From NCBI RefSeq assembly GCF_020640915.1, contig NZ_JADWDC010000008.1, positions 1 to 64,000 on the forward strand: 64,000 nt of DNA. The letters run 5' to 3'. The position numbers and the translations under genes are program-made. Below the pieces are notes generated by a model, which was given only the letters and a program-made list of their open reading frames with translations, was not told where the DNA came from and made no database searches. The stretch is from Waterburya agarophytonicola KI4 (GTDB taxonomy: Bacteria; Cyanobacteriota; Cyanobacteriia; Cyanobacteriales; Xenococcaceae). How positions within the stretch are numbered: the first letter of the stretch is position 1; each line of letters begins with the position of its first letter. This document shows positions 16,977 to 25,213 of this stretch, piece by piece.

Positions 16977-17843
16977 TTATTGCTTATTGAGCGACCAATC
17001 ATAGTCTAAATACTTGACTTGATAGTCATTATTTTGGAGAAATTGAAGATCTTGAGGAGCTAATTGACTGCTGAAATAATTCAAAACGGCTCTTTGCTGT
17101 TCGTTTCCCTGAAATCCTGCATTAATACCATAGGTTTCGATGAAATCTTTGCCATACCACTTAAAGATAGAAGATAAATAAACTCGATTGTCTTGGCGAT
17201 CCAAGCTAAAACCATGAATGCTTTGGGCAAATTTAGCTGTTTGCTCATCTAGTTGAGCCTCAAGTTTTTCTGAGACGTATGGCTCGTTGCGCAAAGGAGG
17301 ACAACTCATCGCAGCACAAACTAATGCTACATGAATTCTCGGTTCGTTAAAGTCTTGGCGCAGAGTATCGTGTTCTATATTGTCGAGAGTTCTTTCCTCT
17401 CCAAGCAAATTAAACTTACGCCTATTCCAGACTCCACGAATATCTCTGATACTGTCTTTGAGAGGATCTTGATCGATTATAGATTGGAGAGTAAAAGCAT
17501 TATAAGCATTAGTCAAAAAAGCAATTTGCTCTGCTTGATTCCAAGATGTATAGGTTTCGGGCGGGACCTTTCCAAGAGATTGATTAAAACGATCTAGCTG
17601 TTCTCTATTTGCCTGTAAGCCAACATAGTCAACTAATCCGCGGTCGTCTACGTAAGTTTGCAAGACTGCTTGATAGTCTTGGTAATCAAAGGCTCGATTA
17701 GCTGCAATTTCTGTTCGAGCAATATTTGAAGAATTTTTCCCAGTTAATATCTCGGAGGAATTAGCGAGATTAGCCGATCTGGCGATCGCTATTATTCCTA
17801 AAATTCTGGCAAATAAAATAGTTTTGTTCATGATGCCCATCAA
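16977..17843 (-). CDS. DUF547-domain exported protein
   Basis: A 288-residue protein. The first 30 residues are a hydrophobic leader (TILFARILGIIAIARSANLANS) compatible with a signal peptide, followed by a DUF547 domain from about residue 55: YQAVLQTYVDDRGLVDYVGL, then FLTNAYNAFTLQSII near 110 and HVALVCAAMSCPPL near 170. The domain is widespread in cyanobacteria and plants; its biochemical role is not established. The Cys and His residues in the VCAAMSCPPL block are well conserved in the family. A Met at residue 5 is an alternative start. It is flanked by long non-coding stretches and appears monocistronic. Confidence 0.85.
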   Translation of the reverse strand: MMGIMNKTILFARILGIIAIARSANLANSSEILTGKNSSNIARTEIAANRAFDYQDYQAVLQTYVDDRGLVDYVGLQANREQLDRFNQSLGKVPPETYTSWNQAEQIAFLTNAYNAFTLQSIIDQDPLKDSIRDIRGVWNRRKFNLLGEERTLDNIEHDTLRQDFNEPRIHVALVCAAMSCPPLRNEPYVSEKLEAQLDEQTAKFAQSIHGFSLDRQDNRVYLSSIFKWYGKDFIETYGINAGFQGNEQQRAVLNYFSSQLAPQDLQFLQNNDYQVKYLDYDWSLNKQ

Positions 17844-18062
17844 AAGTAGGTTGAATATATCTGAATATAATCGAACTTATCCATCAGTAAATTAATTTCA
17901 GATTAAAACCTGGGGATTTCCCTATTTGCCACAACCCGATAAACTTAAACTTGTTTATCGCTCTTTATGAGTATTACATTTCAACCAATAGAAATTGATA
18001 TCAGACCCTTGATGTAACAGTTTTTTAGCAAAGCACTTTACTCAAACACTATAAGATAAATC

Positions 18063-19973
18063 ATGACAGCAACAAGTACTAGTTTTCCCATCGATCTTGA
18101 CGCCTATAAACCTCTAGCTCTAGATCCTAGCAATTCTACTTTGACAAACCAACAAAGAGAAGACCTCAAAGCCAATATTCAACTTTGTCGCGAAGCGATC
18201 GTTTTCTTTACTGCTACTGGTGCAGCCAGAGGTGTTGGGGGACATACTGGAGGACCTTTTGATACTGTACCCGAGGTAATGATTCTCGATGCTTTTTTCC
18301 GTGGCGCACCCGATAAATTTGTGTCTATCTTCTTTGATGAAGCAGGTCATCGCGTTGCAACTCAATATTTAATGGCAGTGTTGCATGGCGATTTACCTAA
18401 AGAGAATTTACTTAACTATCGCGCAGCCAATTCCAAATTACCAGGACACCCTGAATTGGGTCTAACTCCAGGGGTCAAATTTAGTTCTGGTCGATTGGGT
18501 CATATGTGGCCTTATATTAATGGTATAGCTTTAGCAAATCCAGATAAGGTAGTAGTCTGTTTGGGTTCGGATGGTTCGCAACAAGAAGGTAATGATGCCG
18601 AGGCTGCCCGTCTTGCAGTGGCACAAAATCTGAATGTAAAACTATTTATTGACGATAATGACGTGACGATCGCAGGTCATCCTTCTGACTATTTACCAGG
18701 TTATACTGTTGAAAAAACTCTGGCTGGTCATGGTTTAGAAGTTAATGAGGGAGACGGCGAGGATATTGATGCTCTCTACACCCGCATGTGTGCAGCAGTA
18801 ACTAGTGATGGCCCAGTTGCGTTAATTAATAAACGTCCAATGTGTCCTGGTATCGAAGGAATCGAGGGTTCTACTCACGGACATGATGTAATTGCTGTAG
18901 ATAAAGCGATCGCATATTTAGAAAAGCATGGTCAAGGTGCTGCAGCAGATTTCCTTAAAAACATCAAAAAACCCAGCAACGACTATCAATTCTTGGGTGT
19001 GAGCGACAAACTTGGTTCTAATCGTAATGTCTTTGGCGAGGCGGTAGTATCTGTACTTGGTGAAATGAGTGACAGCGATCGCAAAGAGAAAGTAATCTTT
19101 ATTGATAGTGACTTAGAAGGTTCGTGTGGTTTCAAACAAATCCACGATGCTTATCCTGAAGTCTTTATTCCTTCGGGAATTATGGAACGAGGAAACCTTT
19201 CGGCTGCTGCGGGTTTTGGTATGGAAGAAGGCAAGCAGGGCGTGTTTGCTACTTTTAGTGCTTTCTTAGAAATGTGTGTTTCTGAGATTACTATGGCACG
19301 TTTGAATAAGTCCAACTTGTTGTGTCATTTCTCCCACGCTGGTATTGATGATATGGCAGATAATACCTGTCACTTTGGTATTAATAATATGTATGCAGAT
19401 AACGGACTAGAAGATGGTTATGAAACCCGTCTCTATTTCCCTGCTGATGCCAATCAAATGAGTGCTTGCGTTAAAAAAGTATTTCATAACCCAGGAATGC
19501 GCTTTATCTTCTCCACTCGTTCCAAAGTTCCCATGATTTTAGATGATGGAGGTAAGGAATTCTTCGGCGGTGACTATACCTTTACCCCAGGCAAAGATGA
19601 AGTGATTCGCGAAGGTGATGCGGGTTATATTGTCAGCTTTGGCGATGCTTTATATCGTTCTTTGGATGCGGTAGAACGTCTGAAAGAAGAGGGGATTAAT
19701 GTAGGTTTGATCAATAAATCTACTCTTAATGTAGTTGACGAAGAGACGATCGCCAAAATTGGGAAAGCACCCTTTGTTTTAGTTGTTGAATCTTTCAATC
19801 GTCGTACTGGTTTAGGTAGTCGTTTTGGTTCTTGGTTACTAGAACGTGGTTTAACTCCCAAGTATGCCTATTTGGGCGTTCACGAAGAAGGTTGTGGCGG
19901 ACTTTGGGAACAGTTTCCCTATCAAGGATTAGATCCAGAAGGCATTATGAGTCATGTTAAAGGCTTGATGTAA
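18063..19973 (+). CDS. Transketolase-like thiamine diphosphate enzyme
   Basis: A 636-residue protein with full transketolase layout: N-terminal ThDP-binding half with GSDGSQQEGNDAEAARLAV near 165 and DDND near 200, middle Pyr domain with GIMERGNLSAAAGFGMEEG near 375, and C-terminal domain with VVESFNRRTGLGSRFG near 585. The TPP motif has GSDG in place of the common GDG. The sequence departs clearly from the usual Calvin-cycle TktA and from Dxs, for instance in GGHTGGPFDTVPEV near 60. It may be a second transketolase or a related ketol-transfer enzyme; the substrate is unknown. A strong terminator follows within ten bases of the stop. Confidence 0.85.
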   Translation: MTATSTSFPIDLDAYKPLALDPSNSTLTNQQREDLKANIQLCREAIVFFTATGAARGVGGHTGGPFDTVPEVMILDAFFRGAPDKFVSIFFDEAGHRVATQYLMAVLHGDLPKENLLNYRAANSKLPGHPELGLTPGVKFSSGRLGHMWPYINGIALANPDKVVVCLGSDGSQQEGNDAEAARLAVAQNLNVKLFIDDNDVTIAGHPSDYLPGYTVEKTLAGHGLEVNEGDGEDIDALYTRMCAAVTSDGPVALINKRPMCPGIEGIEGSTHGHDVIAVDKAIAYLEKHGQGAAADFLKNIKKPSNDYQFLGVSDKLGSNRNVFGEAVVSVLGEMSDSDRKEKVIFIDSDLEGSCGFKQIHDAYPEVFIPSGIMERGNLSAAAGFGMEEGKQGVFATFSAFLEMCVSEITMARLNKSNLLCHFSHAGIDDMADNTCHFGINNMYADNGLEDGYETRLYFPADANQMSACVKKVFHNPGMRFIFSTRSKVPMILDDGGKEFFGGDYTFTPGKDEVIREGDAGYIVSFGDALYRSLDAVERLKEEGINVGLINKSTLNVVDEETIAKIGKAPFVLVVESFNRRTGLGSRFGSWLLERGLTPKYAYLGVHEEGCGGLWEQFPYQGLDPEGIMSHVKGLM

Positions 19974-19979
19974 TTTGAT

Positions 19980-20009
19980 CGAGGGCGAATACTTATTCGT
20001 CCTCGTTTT
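19980..20009 (+). terminator. Rho-independent terminator of the transketolase-like gene
   Basis: CGAGGGCGAATA and TATTCGTCCTCG form a 12-base stem with one mismatch and a tight loop (19980-20005), followed by TTTT. It begins six bases after the stop codon. The stem is GC-rich at its base, as expected for intrinsic termination. Confidence 0.82.
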
Positions 20010-20030
20010 GTAACTATTTAATTAGGCAAA

Positions 20031-20609
20031 CTATTGACAATATTTATCTAATAAAGACACAGCTAATTCATAACTATTGGTTTGAGTTTGTACAACATAG
20101 GCTTCTCTTTCTATTTGTTGACTGTAAGTATTTACATATCTTTTAAAAAAAGGCTGGGCTTGTTTGATAGGTTCGATATCTAGTTCTAGTACTTGCAAAT
20201 TACCCTTTCCTTGGCAAAATTGTGCTGCGTGAATAGTTTCGTGAATTAATACAGGCTGGCTAATTCCTAATTCAAATACAATGGGATTAATCCAAATCGA
20301 TTTATTGGAAGCATTTAATAAACCATAGGGCTTTCTGACTCTTCTCCGTTGAAAATCTTGTCGTTGCGGGGTTAATTGATAGTCTGGTGGAATAGCAATA
20401 TTCACTACAAATCCATAGCCTTCTAGTTTATGTTTCAGTTCCCTAAAATTGGGAGATATTGCGTAGGGAGAAAAAGCGTTGCTAAAGTTTCCTTCATTAT
20501 AGAAATTGTCGACAGTGCGATCGCTTTTAGTCGACTGACTTACTAATAATATAGAACTTAATAATAAAGACTTTAACATGGAAAAATATTTGCAATAATT
20601 AGCAAACAA
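20031..20609 (-). CDS. Putative exported zinc-peptidase-like protein
   Basis: A 192-residue protein. A better start may be the Met at residue 11 (MLKSLLLSSILLVSQS), which makes a clean signal peptide. The key feature is LIHETIHAAQFC near residue 132, an HExxH zinc motif, followed 40 residues later by REAYVVQTQTN, whose Glu could be the third ligand. This resembles gluzincin-like proteins of unknown substrate found in cyanobacteria. The rest of the protein has no known domain that I recognise. It is next to the response regulator on the same strand, 42 bases apart. Confidence 0.65.
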   Translation of the reverse strand: MFANYCKYFSMLKSLLLSSILLVSQSTKSDRTVDNFYNEGNFSNAFSPYAISPNFRELKHKLEGYGFVVNIAIPPDYQLTPQRQDFQRRRVRKPYGLLNASNKSIWINPIVFELGISQPVLIHETIHAAQFCQGKGNLQVLELDIEPIKQAQPFFKRYVNTYSQQIEREAYVVQTQTNSYELAVSLLDKYCQ

Positions 20610-20651
20610 TATATTTTTCTAGATTATAAATCTATAACTTATGCTGAAAAA

Positions 20652-21695
20652 TTAATTTCCCACATCCTCAGTAGAATTAAAGGGAAAATTACCAGATTGA
20701 ACTTGAGAAAATAATAAATAGCCAGAAATAACTAAAGCAATAAGAGTAAAAATACTACTGGCAATTGTCCAGGTACGCATTTTTTTAAATTGTTTATCGA
20801 CATCACCAAAAGAAGCTCTAATAGGATTAACAACACTCATCAATTCATGACGATTTTTTGATTCATATTCTTCCATAGAAGGACGCATTTCATCTCGTTG
20901 TACAGCCCATTCTTGCAAAGCTGCTCGTTGACGCAACCAATCTTCTAAAGCATCGGATAATTTTTCATCCAAATCTTGTTTAAGAAGATTTATTTGCTGA
21001 TTAAACTGTAATGTCAAATTACGATTTGCTTGATTGAATTGACTGTTAACACTGATTAACTCTTTACGAACTGATTCCCAACTAGATTGATTTTTATATT
21101 CTAATTCGTTGATTTTTTTTACTTGTTTGGCATATAATTTATCTTCGATTTCACGAATGCGCTGTTCGTATTTCTGTTCGAGATCGTCAGAAAAATTACT
21201 ATTTGCGATCACATTTTCATGTTCGGCAAGGCGATCAATAAATTTTTGTTGATAGGTTTCAATTAACTCTTCCAATTGATTTTGGAAAAATCCTAAAGAT
21301 TTGTTATTTCCACTCGAATCTAGTAAATTTACGTCATTGTAGACAGAACGAATTTTGAGTACCAATTCTTCTGCGGTAGTATTTTTGAGTAAGTAACCTT
21401 TTGCTCCCGCCCGTAATGATTTACCTAAATAAGCATCATCATCGTGACCGCTTAAAAAAATCACTTTTACTTGGGGAAAGCGTTGGCAAATGATTTTAGT
21501 TGCATTCAAGCCATTCATCTGTGGCATATCAATATCCATCAAGACAATATCAGGTTGAAGCTTCTCAACCTGATCGATCGCTTCTTCTCCATTGTGAGCT
21601 ACTCCTACAACTTGAAGATCTTGTTCGATATCAAGCCAGGTTTTTAGAACTTCGCATAAAAGGGCTTGGTCGTCTACTAATAAAATATTAATCAT
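20652..21695 (-). CDS. Membrane-anchored response regulator (REC, coiled coil, C-terminal TM)
   Basis: A 347-residue protein with an unusual layout. Residues 1-120 are a receiver domain with the acidic pair Asp8-Asp9, phosphoacceptor Asp54 in VLMDIDMPQMNG, and the conserved Lys near 104 in KGYLLKN. Instead of a DNA-binding domain there is a long charged coiled coil (about 140-290), then one membrane span near 313-335 (TIASSIFTLIALVISGYLLF). The receiver is of NarL type and should be phosphorylated by a histidine kinase. The output is probably a conformational change transmitted through the coiled coil at the membrane. No kinase gene is adjacent. Confidence 0.85.
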   Translation of the reverse strand: MINILLVDDQALLCEVLKTWLDIEQDLQVVGVAHNGEEAIDQVEKLQPDIVLMDIDMPQMNGLNATKIICQRFPQVKVIFLSGHDDDAYLGKSLRAGAKGYLLKNTTAEELVLKIRSVYNDVNLLDSSGNNKSLGFFQNQLEELIETYQQKFIDRLAEHENVIANSNFSDDLEQKYEQRIREIEDKLYAKQVKKINELEYKNQSSWESVRKELISVNSQFNQANRNLTLQFNQQINLLKQDLDEKLSDALEDWLRQRAALQEWAVQRDEMRPSMEEYESKNRHELMSVVNPIRASFGDVDKQFKKMRTWTIASSIFTLIALVISGYLLFSQVQSGNFPFNSTEDVGN

Positions 21696-22093
21696 TTAAT
21701 ATACCTAAAATAATAGAATCAATACGTCTATATAATCGACGATTTCAAATTATCTTAATAGATAACTAGCCAAAAAAATAATCATACATAAACTCTTCAA
21801 AGGATTGTAAAGCAGCATTTGCCCTGAAAATAAAGGTTATTGGGCTTATAGATAAAATGTTACGAAAAATCCCAATTTTCCATTGCGATCGAGTCACAAG
21901 ATCTTATATAAATCCAGTCAATTAGAGCGATTTGTTGTTCAATATTAATCAGTGTAATTAGATCGGCGATCGCTTATTACATAGTTTATCGATAACATCG
22001 GTAATTTCCTGATTAGGCTTTTTTTCTACTTAGTTTTACCGCTTAAATTAAGCGAATATTTGATCCGAGATTCTATGGTGAAATAAAATTGGT
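21696..22093. promoter_or_regulatory. Divergent intergenic region, response regulator / speE
   Basis: About 398 AT-rich bases between two divergent genes. It must contain both promoters. A GCGATCGC octamer lies near 21966. No coding frame, RNA gene or clear operator was found. Confidence 0.4.
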
Positions 22094-23077
22094 ATGATTA
22101 ACGTCTGTTTAATCACTAATTCTTCATCTTTTAAAATGTCTGGTAGCGAATTAAAAGCCGATCTGTGGATCAATGAATATATTACTTCTTGGGATATCTA
22201 TACTCATGGAGTAACTAAAGTCCTAGCATATCAACAAACCCCTTATCAAGAGATGTATATCGTTGAAACGGGAGCTTTTGGCAAAGGATTGGTGTTAGAT
22301 GGGAAATGGCAGTCTTGTACTGTTGATGAATTTATTTATCACGAAGCTTTAGTACATCCTGCTTTAATCGCTCATCAAAATCCCCAGAGAGTTTTAGTGC
22401 TTGGTGGTGGAGAAGGGGCAACTATTCGCGAGATATTGCGCTGGAATACTGTCGAAAAAGTGATGATGATTGATATTGATGGACAAGTAGTAGAGGCTTG
22501 CAAGCAACACCTCCCTGAAATGCACCAAAATGCTTTTGAAGATCCTCGTGTAGAATTGGTCATTGCCGACGCGCTAAAAGTTTTAGACACTACGGAAGAG
22601 ACTTGGGATATTATTATCTCCGATCTTAGCGATCCTATAGAGTCGGGGCCATCTTTTCCCCTGTTTACCAAAGAATACTTTACCAAATTGAAGCGGGTAC
22701 TCAACCCTGGAGGCTATGTAATGGTACAAGCAGGGCCTATATCTCCCCCAGAAGTCGGGGATCATGCTCGTTTGGTTAGCACCCTTAAAGCAGTGTTTGA
22801 CGAAGTTACGTCTCTATCTGCGCCAACCCCTTCTTACGGACGCTCTTGGGGATTCGCTCTTTGCTCTGATGTCGCAATTAATACGAAGCCACAACCAGAA
22901 TTAGTCGATAAATTGCTGTCCGATAAAACTAAAGGAGGATATCGTTTTATCGATGGAATAACACTATTAGGAATTCTCCAAACTCCATTATATATCCGTA
23001 AAGCGATCGCCGAAGAAACTACTGTTTATACTCTTAAAGAGCCGCCCAAGTTTTTTGGTACGGGGGCAATGAGTTGA
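22094..23077 (+). CDS. speE: Spermidine synthase (polyamine aminopropyltransferase)
   Basis: A 327-residue aminopropyltransferase. Hallmarks are LGGGEGATIRE near 98-108, the decarboxylated S-adenosylmethionine site, IDIDGQVVEACK near 122, and DALKVL plus DIIISDLSDP near 160-180. It transfers an aminopropyl group from decarboxylated SAM to putrescine (or agmatine) in the cytosol. The start is uncertain: the Met at residue 15 (22136, MSGSELKADLWINEYI) fits the usual family N-terminus better than the first ATG. The 14 extra residues have no motif. No speD is near. Confidence 0.9.
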   Translation: MINVCLITNSSSFKMSGSELKADLWINEYITSWDIYTHGVTKVLAYQQTPYQEMYIVETGAFGKGLVLDGKWQSCTVDEFIYHEALVHPALIAHQNPQRVLVLGGGEGATIREILRWNTVEKVMMIDIDGQVVEACKQHLPEMHQNAFEDPRVELVIADALKVLDTTEETWDIIISDLSDPIESGPSFPLFTKEYFTKLKRVLNPGGYVMVQAGPISPPEVGDHARLVSTLKAVFDEVTSLSAPTPSYGRSWGFALCSDVAINTKPQPELVDKLLSDKTKGGYRFIDGITLLGILQTPLYIRKAIAEETTVYTLKEPPKFFGTGAMS

Positions 23078-23097
23078 AAATAAGGAATGAAGGAGCT

Positions 23098-23131
23098 AAA
23101 AATCATTCATTTATTATTTGTAAATGAATGA
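23098..23131 (-). terminator. AT-rich terminator hairpin downstream of the HCP gene
   Basis: TCATTCATTTA at 23103-23113 pairs perfectly with TAAATGAATGA at 23121-23131 around a seven-base loop. On the minus strand it is followed by TTTTT. It lies between convergent speE and the HCP gene and best fits termination of the latter. Confidence 0.65.
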
Positions 23132-23163
23132 CTATTAAATCGTTAAATTATCGACTTACTAAC

Positions 23164-23646
23164 TTACACTCCTGCGCCAGTTTTTGGTTCTGCGCCAGCA
23201 TTGACTACCGCATCTCTTAATAGAGTAATTTGCTGCTCGAATTCCATTGATTCAATTTGAGATAACAGCTGAGTTACATTGCCTGTAGGTTCGTAATCGT
23301 CGGGTACGGGGATGATTGTTCCTGCTTCCATTCCCTGTGCCAAACGATACCAGAAGTATAGTTTAGTATTTTCGCTCAAAGAGCCATATTCGCGAGAGAT
23401 GATGGTATCTTTGCCTTCAATAATGCTGCGCTGTACTTCAATTTGTTTTTCAAAAGACAATTCTTTCACCTGATTGAATAGTCCTCCTGCAATTTCGTCT
23501 GCTGCTGCCCCTGGTGCTGCGGGAGTTACAGAAGTACCCATCTTAGTATAAACATACCAAAGTAGAGCTAATTTTTCGTCTGTCGATAAGCTACTGTAGC
23601 TGTTTAGTATTACGCTGACATTGGAATCTGATGCTGTTGCACCCAT
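23164..23646 (-). CDS. Helical carotenoid protein (OCP N-terminal domain homolog)
   Basis: A 160-residue all-helical carotenoid-binding protein, equal to the N-terminal domain of orange carotenoid protein. Residues expected to line the carotenoid tunnel are present: Trp30 and Tyr33 in LLWYVYTKMG, and Trp99-Tyr100 in YFWYRLAQGM. Arg144 in LLRDAVVNAG matches the OCP arginine that contacts the phycobilisome and the C-terminal domain. Depending on clade, HCPs quench singlet oxygen or phycobilisome energy. The tail ends GAEPKTGAGV, with no C-terminal domain. The complementary CTDH gene is the next gene upstream on the same strand, 174 bases away, consistent with a paired split OCP. Confidence 0.92.
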   Translation of the reverse strand: MGATASDSNVSVILNSYSSLSTDEKLALLWYVYTKMGTSVTPAAPGAAADEIAGGLFNQVKELSFEKQIEVQRSIIEGKDTIISREYGSLSENTKLYFWYRLAQGMEAGTIIPVPDDYEPTGNVTQLLSQIESMEFEQQITLLRDAVVNAGAEPKTGAGV

Positions 23647-23820
23647 ATTGTTTATACTCCTAATTCAAGAATTTTAAGATTTCTGTGAGCTTTTGATTGT
23701 AAAAGCCGTAATATCTATACACTATGAATTTATGAGTTTTTAAATAACCGCACAAAGATAGATAAATGCTTGTATTCAACTATAACTAAGGACAGACGAT
23801 CAATAATCAGAGAAAAGAAT

Positions 23821-24234
23821 TTAACTTTGGAACCTTTTTAATCCTAATAACTCTTGAGGTGATGCTATTAATTTAATTCTGGCGATCGCAATTTGTCGAT
23901 CTGGATTTAACTGAAAATGCCAGACTACATTTACTTGAAACAGAGACGTTTTAACTTTACCTGTTACCTCAATCCGTTCTACCTCCCCTTCTATTTCTTT
24001 GATACCTTTTTGGGGAAATAATTGCATTACCGCTGCTTCTTTAGTTAAATAAGATGCGATCGCATTTCTGCCCGCAATTGGTTTTTCAAAAGGTGCGTGC
24101 AGTTCTCCTTCTTCTGCAAATAGACTTGCAGTCTGTTCAAATTCTGCTTGATTTATAGTCGTAAAATAATTGAAAATCGTCGACTCTTCTACTCCTTCGA
24201 TAGTAATAGGCTGATCGATCTCGGTATAGGTCAT
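23821..24234 (-). CDS. OCP C-terminal domain homolog (CTDH), carotenoid carrier
   Basis: A 137-residue NTF2-fold protein equivalent to the OCP C-terminal domain. Such CTDHs bind a ketocarotenoid as dimers and deliver it to HCPs or apo-OCP. Tyr23 in IFNYFTTIN and Trp105 in VVWHFQLN match the two OCP residues that hydrogen-bond the carotenoid keto group. The segment before it reads KVKTSLF, so the neighbouring OCP tryptophan is Leu98 here, and the protein has no cysteine at all. The Anabaena CTDH, as I recall, dimerises through a cysteine in this loop, so redox-linked dimerisation is unlikely here. The gene is upstream of the HCP gene on the same strand. Confidence 0.9.
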   Translation of the reverse strand: MTYTEIDQPITIEGVEESTIFNYFTTINQAEFEQTASLFAEEGELHAPFEKPIAGRNAIASYLTKEAAVMQLFPQKGIKEIEGEVERIEVTGKVKTSLFQVNVVWHFQLNPDRQIAIARIKLIASPQELLGLKRFQS

Positions 24235-24369
24235 TTAATTAATATAGATATAGTTTACCTACCATTAAAAATACGCTAAATTATAATGCGATCGCTTCTA
24301 TCAAAAGATTTATACTGTCGAGGGTGAGGGATTTTTGTTGTATTTAATTTAGATTAGTTTCAATTCATA

Positions 24370-24404
24370 TTTGCGATCTTGATAACTAACACAAAGATCG
24401 CAAA
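24370..24404 (-). other. Perfect 11-bp inverted repeat downstream of DUF2103 gene
   Basis: TTTGCGATCTT at 24370-24380 and AAGATCGCAAA at 24394-24404 are exact complements with a 13-base loop. It lies eight bases after the stop of the leftward DUF2103 gene, so it may act in termination or message stability. There is no T-run, so I do not call it a standard terminator. Confidence 0.5.
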
Positions 24405-24411
24405 ATCTCGA

Positions 24412-24693
24412 CTACATAATATTAGCGATCGCCTGTTCTAAAACAGTTTGTTCTAAAGTAGTTAAAATAAAAACCTCTTGGACGGTTTTGCCTTGACGAG
24501 CAATAACCTTATAACCACCGCGAATAGGAACAGAAACTTTGAGTTTGATTTTAGGTATATGGCTTCTGGTTTTTTTAATTCTGCCTGGAGTAATGGTAGT
24601 AATTCCTTCACACTTAACCAATTTTTCTAAGATGGGAATCAAACCATCAAGATGAGTTGAATGATTCCAGACTAACCGACCATCAGAAGCCAT
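24412..24693 (-). CDS. DUF2103 protein (predicted metal-binding)
   Basis: A 93-residue basic protein that matches the small DUF2103 family as I remember it, with LVWNHSTHLDGLIPIL near the start, EGITTITPGRIKKTRSH, and a C-terminal GGYKVIARQGKTVQEVF. The family is described as a predicted metal-binding protein; the conserved His in NHSTHLDG would be a likely ligand. Its positive charge and TPGRI block also suggest nucleic-acid contact, but this is inference. It follows clpS on the same strand with 40 bases between, and the pair may be co-transcribed. Confidence 0.78.
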   Translation of the reverse strand: MASDGRLVWNHSTHLDGLIPILEKLVKCEGITTITPGRIKKTRSHIPKIKLKVSVPIRGGYKVIARQGKTVQEVFILTTLEQTVLEQAIANIM

Positions 24694-24733
24694 AACTTAC
24701 TTTGTTTAATGATAAATAATAAATGTTCAACGA

Positions 24734-25027
24734 TTAAGCCTTTTCTAACGGTGCCATAGTCAAACCAGCACGCTTCAACTGTTGATGATATAATTCCGCT
24801 TGTTCTTGAGGGCCTACCCAAACCAAAGCTTGTCCTTGAGTGTGTATTTCATCGGCTAATTCTCTAGCGCGATCGCCACTCATCCCAGGAATATATGTAA
24901 CTAAACACTCTATGACGTGTTTAAAAGTATTAAAATCATCATTTAACACAATTATTTTGTAGTTAGGATAGTGTTGCTTGATGGTTTGACCAGACTTCTC
25001 TTTGATTACTGTTGGTGTAGCAGTCAT
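24734..25027 (-). CDS. clpS: ATP-dependent Clp protease adaptor ClpS
   Basis: A 97-residue adaptor. The core begins YKIIVLNDDFNTFKHVIECL, the signature N-degron binding region of ClpS, and continues GDRARELADEIHTQGQALVW and EQAELYHQQLKRAGLTM. It delivers substrates with destabilising N-terminal residues to ClpC-ClpP in the cytosol. Cyanobacteria often have two ClpS paralogs; the preserved NDDFNTF loop fits the ClpS1 type, but I cannot decide this by eye. The N-terminal about 20 residues are the expected flexible extension that helps gate the Clp ATPase. Confidence 0.95.
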   Translation of the reverse strand: MTATPTVIKEKSGQTIKQHYPNYKIIVLNDDFNTFKHVIECLVTYIPGMSGDRARELADEIHTQGQALVWVGPQEQAELYHQQLKRAGLTMAPLEKA

Positions 25028-25213
25028 TCAGGTAAATCCTTATAATTCAACTCAATAGATATTTACAATTAATCTATTTATAACGACGATTAATTCTTAC
25101 TGTACAAATAGTCTAGCTATTTTTAACTATTTCTTCAAAATTGATTTGGCACATTTTTCTAATTTAATAGCCATATTTTAATTTGCTATTATCAATCTTT
25201 TACTACTATAGAA

